Shown in pieces: positions 59,653-64,000 of a stretch of 64,000 bases of DNA (position 1 is its first letter; each line of letters begins with the position of its first letter). The notes under the pieces are model-generated. The model was not told where the DNA came from. It made no database searches and was given only the letters and a program-made list of their open reading frames with translations. The DNA is taken from NCBI GenBank assembly GCA_946413525.1, contig CAMKKZ010000014.1, forward strand, positions 18,162-82,161, in the 5' to 3' direction. The DNA comes from an uncultured Oribacterium sp. (GTDB lineage Bacteria > Bacillota > Clostridia > Lachnospirales > Lachnospiraceae). The translations under genes and the position numbers were made by a program.

Positions 59653-62451
59653 ATGGCTGGACAGCAGTTCGACGTGCTGATTATGACGACGGCGGAGGAT
59701 TTCCGCAGGCTGCGGGAAGCGCATCCCATGCTTTGGAGGCATTTGGACTGTAGGAGGATACTCTTTGTGGGAAGCTGCGAGGTGGAGCGGGAGATTTCCG
59801 CCCTGGATTATCCGGGGAAGGTGGGTTTCCTGAATGAGGAAGACATTCTTCCTTTCAAGGCTTTGGCGGACGCGATGTCCGGACGCATGGCGGACATATT
59901 GCGGGGAAGGCCGATTCCCCGGGGAATTGTCGGCTGGTATTATCAGCAGTTCCTGAAAATGCAGTATGCCATGCTCTGCGAGGATGAATACTATATGACC
60001 TGGGATGGGGACACAGTTCCCTGCCGGGATATTTTTATGTTCGATGAAAAGACGGGCGCTCCTTTTTTTGATATGAAGGGGGAATATTTCAAAGAATATT
60101 TTGATACGATGGGGAAGCTTCTGCCAGGCCTTGGGAAGGCTTCCGAACGGAGTTTCATCTCGGAGCATATGCTTTTTGACTGCCGGATCATGAGGGAGAT
60201 GATCTCGGATATAGAGAAAAATGAAAATATCCCCGGAGAAAGTTTCTGGGAAAAAATCGTGAACGCCATCGAGCCTGCTGAGCTTCAGGAAAACCGTTTC
60301 AGCGAGTTTGAGACCTATGGAAACTATACCACCCTGCGTCATCCCGGAAAATATATGCCCCGTAGCTGGCGTTCCTTCCGGCGGTGCGGGATGTTTTTCG
60401 CGCCAGGGGATGTTCGGGAGGAGGATTACCGGTGGTTTGGGAAGGATTTCCATGCCCTTTCCTTTGAAAAGATGGACAAGGTGGACCGGCTGACAGAAAA
60501 TATTTTTCAGAACCCGAAGTATCGGGCCCGGCTTTCCGCAAGAAGGATGGTGGAGATCATTCAGGAAGGCTTTGAATTTTATCATCAGGAAAGCTGGGAT
60601 GATTCAATGAAGCAGCCGGGACAGGATGGTACAGGGAAAGGGGGGACGGAAGCGACAGCCGGGGATGTGGAAGCATATGAGGCTTCCCAAAACGGCAGGC
60701 AGGAAGGCGGATCAGATGAGGCTGCCCGGGACGGGGCAGGGAATTCGGAACTGTATACGATGACCTGGAACGGGGCAGAAAATTTGGAACCGGACGAAAT
60801 GAATCAAAACGGCCGACAGGCCAGGGAATTGAAATCAAACACGATTGTCAGGGATGGGGGAGCGGAAAATATGCCCGGATCTGCTTCGGCAAACAGAGGC
60901 GCGGAATTCCGGAATGAGGGGACCGGTCTTGGGCTTCCGGCTTTCGGGCAGGACGAGTGGAGGGAGTACGAGCGGCTGGGTGATGCCCGGCTTTCGGAAA
61001 ATCCGGATCAGGCCTTTCTTTGCTATGAAAACGCGGAATTCCTCTGCGGCGAGCCTTTGGAGAAGGAGCGGCTGCGGGAAAAGAAGGCGGCCTTGTTTGA
61101 TTCCGGCAGGACGGGTGTCCGCCATGTCACCATCATTATTATCAGCTTTAATGAACGTTATATCGTCCAGAAGTGTATCGAAAGCCTCCGCGCCTACTGC
61201 AGCCCGGACGCCTGCGGCATCCTGGTTTTGGACAATGCTTCGGAAGACGGCACGGCGGAGTGGCTGAGAGAGCAGGGGGACGTGGGCCTTCTCCTGAGCG
61301 ATGAAAACATGGGCTATGTCCGGGGCTGCAACGAAGCCCTTTCCCTCGTGCCCCCGGAGGATGACGTATTGCTTTTGCATCAGGACATGAGGATGGCGCC
61401 CAACGCGCTTTTCTGGCTGCGTATGGGGCTTTATGGGGACAGGGGGGCCGGAGCGGCCGGCTGCGTCTCCAATTATGGCCCACTGGACCAACTGGCCGGG
61501 CCCTTTTTCCGGTTGCCGGCGGAGTACCTTGCCTACGGGAAGGAGAGGAATGTGCTTTCGGAAGGGGCACTGGAGGAGAAGGCGAAGCTTTCCGGATTCG
61601 CGCTGCTCCTTCGGAGGGAGGCGCTGGACAAGGCCGGGTGCCGGCTGGATGAGTCCTTTTCCCCGGGATATCTTGAAGATGACGACCTTTGCATGCGCAT
61701 ACGGGCGGCCGGTTACCGGCTCCTTTGCTGCCGGAACAGCTTTGTATATCATGCCGGCCTGGGGGGCTACCTTTCCGCGGATAACGCCGGGGCACTTGAG
61801 AAGAAGAATTCCGAGACTTTTCTTCGGAAATGGGGCTGCTACATCCGTTCCATGACGGAGGGAGAGCTCCGGGTGCCGGGAAAAATCAGACGGGAGAGAC
61901 ATGAATCCTTCCGGCTCCTGCATCTTGATGCCGGGAGCGGGGCCCTGCTGGAGCGTATTAAATGCCTCTATCCCAACGCGTTGCTGATCGGTACTGAAGC
62001 GGAGCATCTTGCTTCGGGGGCAGGCACCTGCTCCGTCCCTATTCTTTGCCTTGACTGGAAAACGCAGCCTCTCCCATTCCCTGAGGGCTATTTCGATTAT
62101 ATTGTCATTTCCGGATCCGGCGCAGATGCCGTCACCGGATCCAGTGCGACTTCCGTCATCGGGGCTGGTTCGATTGCCGTCACCGGATTCAGTGAGACTT
62201 CTACCGGGGCCGGGTCTGATGCCATTACGAATCCGGGGGCGGATGCCGATATCAGGCCCGGAGTGGATGCTTTGAGCACGGAGCCGATCCAAAACAGCTT
62301 CGGGAATGAGCATGAAGGACAAAGCGTTCATGCTCCGTTTGTGTCGATATCTGGTCACAAATGGGACGTCAATGCCTGCGGTATCAAGTCAAAGTACGCG
62401 ACAATACCTGGGAAATATCTGCGTAGTGGAGGGGAGCTTTTGAAACTATAA
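59653..62451 (+). CDS. DUF6492-GT2-methyltransferase-like fusion, paralogue of 40327
   Basis: This 932-residue protein has the same order as 40327: DUF6492-like (~10-310; WDGDTVPCRDIFMF), a linker, an AFLCYENAEFLC module, GT2 (VTIIIISFNERYIVQKCIES; LLLHQDMRMAPNALFWL; GYLEDDDLCMRIRAAGY) and a methyltransferase-like end (LLHLDAGSGALLERIKCLYP). The linker (~325-435) is Gly/Asn/Glu-rich and differs completely from the R1 linker of 40327. Inside the last domain, residues ~817-880 are degenerate Gly/Ala/Ser/Thr repeats and ~885-914 an in-frame R2; after them YLRSGGELLKL matches the paralogue's YLREDGVLLKL. Start follows GGGAGGGAAGG. Confidence 0.78.
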   Translation: MAGQQFDVLIMTTAEDFRRLREAHPMLWRHLDCRRILFVGSCEVEREISALDYPGKVGFLNEEDILPFKALADAMSGRMADILRGRPIPRGIVGWYYQQFLKMQYAMLCEDEYYMTWDGDTVPCRDIFMFDEKTGAPFFDMKGEYFKEYFDTMGKLLPGLGKASERSFISEHMLFDCRIMREMISDIEKNENIPGESFWEKIVNAIEPAELQENRFSEFETYGNYTTLRHPGKYMPRSWRSFRRCGMFFAPGDVREEDYRWFGKDFHALSFEKMDKVDRLTENIFQNPKYRARLSARRMVEIIQEGFEFYHQESWDDSMKQPGQDGTGKGGTEATAGDVEAYEASQNGRQEGGSDEAARDGAGNSELYTMTWNGAENLEPDEMNQNGRQARELKSNTIVRDGGAENMPGSASANRGAEFRNEGTGLGLPAFGQDEWREYERLGDARLSENPDQAFLCYENAEFLCGEPLEKERLREKKAALFDSGRTGVRHVTIIIISFNERYIVQKCIESLRAYCSPDACGILVLDNASEDGTAEWLREQGDVGLLLSDENMGYVRGCNEALSLVPPEDDVLLLHQDMRMAPNALFWLRMGLYGDRGAGAAGCVSNYGPLDQLAGPFFRLPAEYLAYGKERNVLSEGALEEKAKLSGFALLLRREALDKAGCRLDESFSPGYLEDDDLCMRIRAAGYRLLCCRNSFVYHAGLGGYLSADNAGALEKKNSETFLRKWGCYIRSMTEGELRVPGKIRRERHESFRLLHLDAGSGALLERIKCLYPNALLIGTEAEHLASGAGTCSVPILCLDWKTQPLPFPEGYFDYIVISGSGADAVTGSSATSVIGAGSIAVTGFSETSTGAGSDAITNPGADADIRPGVDALSTEPIQNSFGNEHEGQSVHAPFVSISGHKWDVNACGIKSKYATIPGKYLRSGGELLKL
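62307..62396 (+). repeat. R2 repeat in frame near the C-terminus of 59653
   Basis: Modules A (ATGAGCATGAAGGACAAAGC..TTCATGC), B (TTTGTGTCG..CACAAA) and C variant GACGTCAATGCC..GGTATCAAGTC. It reads GQSVHAPFVSISGHKWDVNACGIKSK. It is preceded by ~50-bp degenerate tandem repeats (about 62104-62280). Confidence 0.8.
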
Positions 62452-62484
62452 TCCAATAGCAGGTTTTATTTATGATTACCATTC

Positions 62485-62517
62485 AAAGGCACCTCGCGCC
62501 TGACGCAAGGTGCTTTT
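62485..62517. terminator. Hairpin terminator between 59653 and the minus-strand 62692 gene
   Basis: AAAGGCACCTCGCG pairs with CGCAAGGTGCTTTT with few mismatches around CCTGA. T tracts flank it on both strands (CTTTTGAA on plus; GCCTTTGAA on minus). It could end both convergent transcripts. Confidence 0.65.
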
Positions 62518-62691
62518 GAATGTTTTGAATGCAGACCGATAGCCGACAAAATGGAGAGGCTGTCCGCCTTGAGCTTTCTGCGAGGTGCAGATGAGAACTC
62601 CGAACAAAAGCCTGGGGATATTTGGAACGCATGTAAGCGCCACGCCCGAGGCGTAACTGCTTGTTATTATGAGCAACTGCCTGCATTTTGG

Positions 62692-63720
62692 CTAAACGGC
62701 AAGCCGTTTTCTGAATTCACGGATCTGGGCAGGTGAAAAGACATCCACGATTCTGACGATTTCCTCATCGCTCATATCTGTCTCTGTCAAAAGCTTTACG
62801 GCGAATTCCTCGTCCTTCAGCCTGAGTTCCTTCAGTCGTTCCTCGTCCTTCTGCTTGAGCTCTTTCAGCCGTTCCTCGTCTTTCAGCCTGAGTTCCCTCA
62901 GCCGTTCCTCATCTTTTTGTTTCAGTTCTTCGTCCTTCTGTTTGAGTTCCCTCAGCCGTTGTTCGTCTTTTTGTTTCGCCATCGCGTTAACTGCTTCAAT
63001 TTTTTCTTCTTCATACAATCGACCTATCTGAGTCATCTGAATCCACCTCCTTACATCTGAAAGCATTGCTTTGCTTATGATTTTGTCAGAAAAGACCACC
63101 AGGGCGGATAATAGTGAGACGCCCTGCTTTGGATCCTTTATTCTTTTCGCAAGGTCTATTTCCTCCCGAAGGGCTTTGAGCTTCTCGTCCCGGGTCTTCC
63201 TCGCAAGCGGCAGGACGATGAAATGCATCTGATCCTTTTCGGTCAGTTCTTTGCCGGATAATATTTTATTACGGATTCTTTCAAAAATCCTTTCCGCGTC
63301 CAGCCCGGAAAGGAAGGCAGGCTCTGTTTTGAGCCTTATGCATCCGATGTCGTATACATTATTCACGGCATTGCTTTCCACATCCCCCGTGTAGATTATG
63401 ATCACGCGGAGCTTTTTCAGGGGCTTGTGATCCCGGCGGTATCTTTCGGCGACGCGGGCGACATAATTAAGGTATTTGATTTTTTGCTCAAAGTAATTAT
63501 AGCCGCTTTCATAATCAATGATTCCATAGGATCCGTCCGCGAAAGCGAAGATATTGTCAAGGCGAAGCTCGTTCGCCTCGATCACCGGAAGGTTTGTGGG
63601 GAGGACGTCGGTGATCCTGGGTAGCTTGAGGCCATAGGCGGCAAGGGATTTCTCCCTGAAATATTCTGCCGTAAGCTTGCTTGTGATGTCCTTGTTTTGA
63701 TATGCGATATTTTCAGACAT
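62692..63720 (-). CDS. PD-(D/E)XK-like nuclease-family protein with KDEE repeats
   Basis: This 342-residue protein resembles a family common in Lachnospiraceae and related to Rpn/PD-(D/E)XK transposase-nuclease proteins. ELRLDNIFAFADGSYGIIDYESGYNYFEQKIKYLNYVARVAERY contains the D...D-x-E...K-like core at ~50-90. Then VIIIYTGDVE is a typical strand. Residues ~245-310 hold repeated KQKDEERLRELRLKDEERLKEL units (11 residues), encoded by 33-bp tandem DNA. The C-terminus SDEEIVRIVDVFSPAQIREFRKRLAV is shared by the partial gene at 63945. Function may be DNA cleavage or regulation; not certain. Confidence 0.7.
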   Translation of the reverse strand: MSENIAYQNKDITSKLTAEYFREKSLAAYGLKLPRITDVLPTNLPVIEANELRLDNIFAFADGSYGIIDYESGYNYFEQKIKYLNYVARVAERYRRDHKPLKKLRVIIIYTGDVESNAVNNVYDIGCIRLKTEPAFLSGLDAERIFERIRNKILSGKELTEKDQMHFIVLPLARKTRDEKLKALREEIDLAKRIKDPKQGVSLLSALVVFSDKIISKAMLSDVRRWIQMTQIGRLYEEEKIEAVNAMAKQKDEQRLRELKQKDEELKQKDEERLRELRLKDEERLKELKQKDEERLKELRLKDEEFAVKLLTETDMSDEEIVRIVDVFSPAQIREFRKRLAV

Positions 63721-63830
63721 TTCGAATCTATTTCCATTCCTTTTCTGTGCAAATAAGTGTTAAGTGGGGCGTGCCTGGCCACATATGAGGTGTAACAGCA
63801 TGCCGTCATGAGCAGATACCCGTATTTTGA

Positions 63831-63944
63831 GTAAACGCTGATTTGAGAGTTTCCTGCGCCGAAAATGCGCCGCGCAGAGGCAAATTTCCTTTGCATTTTC
63901 GTGTGCATCATAAGGAAATGCTGATTTAATCAGCATTTCCTTAA
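63831..63944. repeat. R4 MITE-like element, second copy
   Basis: 114 bp, from GTAAACGCTGATTTGAG to AATCAGCATTTCCTTA, with the same internal GCCGAAAATGCGCCG and CAAATTTCCTTTGCATTTTCG. It lies between two copies of the nuclease-like gene. The terminal repeats are less perfect on the left than in 37882-37995. Confidence 0.78.
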
Positions 63945-64000
63945 TTAAACGGCAAGCCTTTTTCTGAATTCACGGATCTGGGCAGGAGAAAAGACATCCA
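63945..64000 (-). CDS. Partial tandem copy of the PD-(D/E)XK-like gene
   Basis: The minus-strand stop (63945-63947) and the preceding codons read DVFSPAQIREFRKRLAV, the same as the C-terminus of 62692-63720, with 3 base differences over about 55 bp. The gene continues past the right edge of the window. It indicates a tandem duplication of this gene. Confidence 0.8.
   Translation of the reverse strand, partial: DVFSPAQIREFRKRLAV

Noticed and set aside
60835..62358. A 507-codon minus-strand frame opposite the large 59653 gene
   Set aside because: It lies wholly opposite a gene with clear domains, is Pro/Arg/Gly-rich and has no motif or ribosome binding site.

Overview
The window looks like the chromosome of a motile clostridial Firmicute, most likely a Lachnospiraceae-type anaerobe. 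This rests on the low-GC Gram-positive gene order flgM-flgN-flgK-flgL-yviE-fliW-csrA, on CheC/CheD/CheV chemotaxis adaptation, on a YlqG/YlqH-like pair, on cell-wall-binding repeat proteins and on strong GGAGG ribosome binding sites. No rRNA, tRNA, CRISPR, transposase or phage gene was recognised.

Layout. (1) 1-5636, plus strand: the 3' end of flhA, a FliA/WhiG sigma factor, two FlgF/FlgG-type rod proteins, cheC, cheD and cheV. (2) 5752-9094: a secreted cell-wall-binding-repeat protein, then an overlapping pair made of a ParA ATPase and a long coiled-coil protein ending in a ComFB-like domain. (3) 9466-15420: fliD, fliS, a FliT-like gene and a degenerate nucleotidyltransferase-fold protein. 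(4) 15817-21937, minus strand: flgM, flgN, flgK, flgL, a yviE-like gene, fliW and csrA. (5) 22326-29661, plus strand: a FliK-like protein, a YlqH/FlhB-C-like protein, two more secreted wall-binding proteins and a lytic transglycosylase with a long Asn/Tyr/Ser-rich tail. (6) 29772-62451: a large island presumed to glycosylate flagellin. It surrounds a single short flagellin gene (33467-34246, minus) and holds about 17 transferases: an acetyltransferase-DUF4422 fusion, three CgeB-like enzymes plus a broken fourth, two LicD fusions, several GT2 enzymes, a GT4, an FkbM methyltransferase and two very large DUF6492-GT2-methyltransferase-like proteins. A YggS homologue (58459-59343) lies within it. 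(7) 62692-64000: a PD-(D/E)XK-like protein and the start of its tandem copy.

How the genes work together. The sigma factor, FlgM, the filament chaperones (FliS, FliT-like, FlgN), hook-filament junction proteins, cap and flagellin form the late flagellar programme. Two sigma-28-like promoters are visible, before fliD and before flagellin. FliW and CsrA should control flagellin translation, and two AAACAGGA motifs lie in the flagellin leader, one on the Shine-Dalgarno. The glycosyltransferases flank flagellin and probably build its glycan. The ParA/ComFB pair lies inside the flagellar-chemotaxis block and may position or tune the machinery.

The most unusual property is the density of small palindromic repeats. 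Four families (called R1 to R4 here) occur in many copies between genes. R1 (about 69 bp) and R2 (about 90 bp) also sit in frame inside glycosyltransferases, and R1 copies end in sequence that serves as the ribosome binding site of the next gene.
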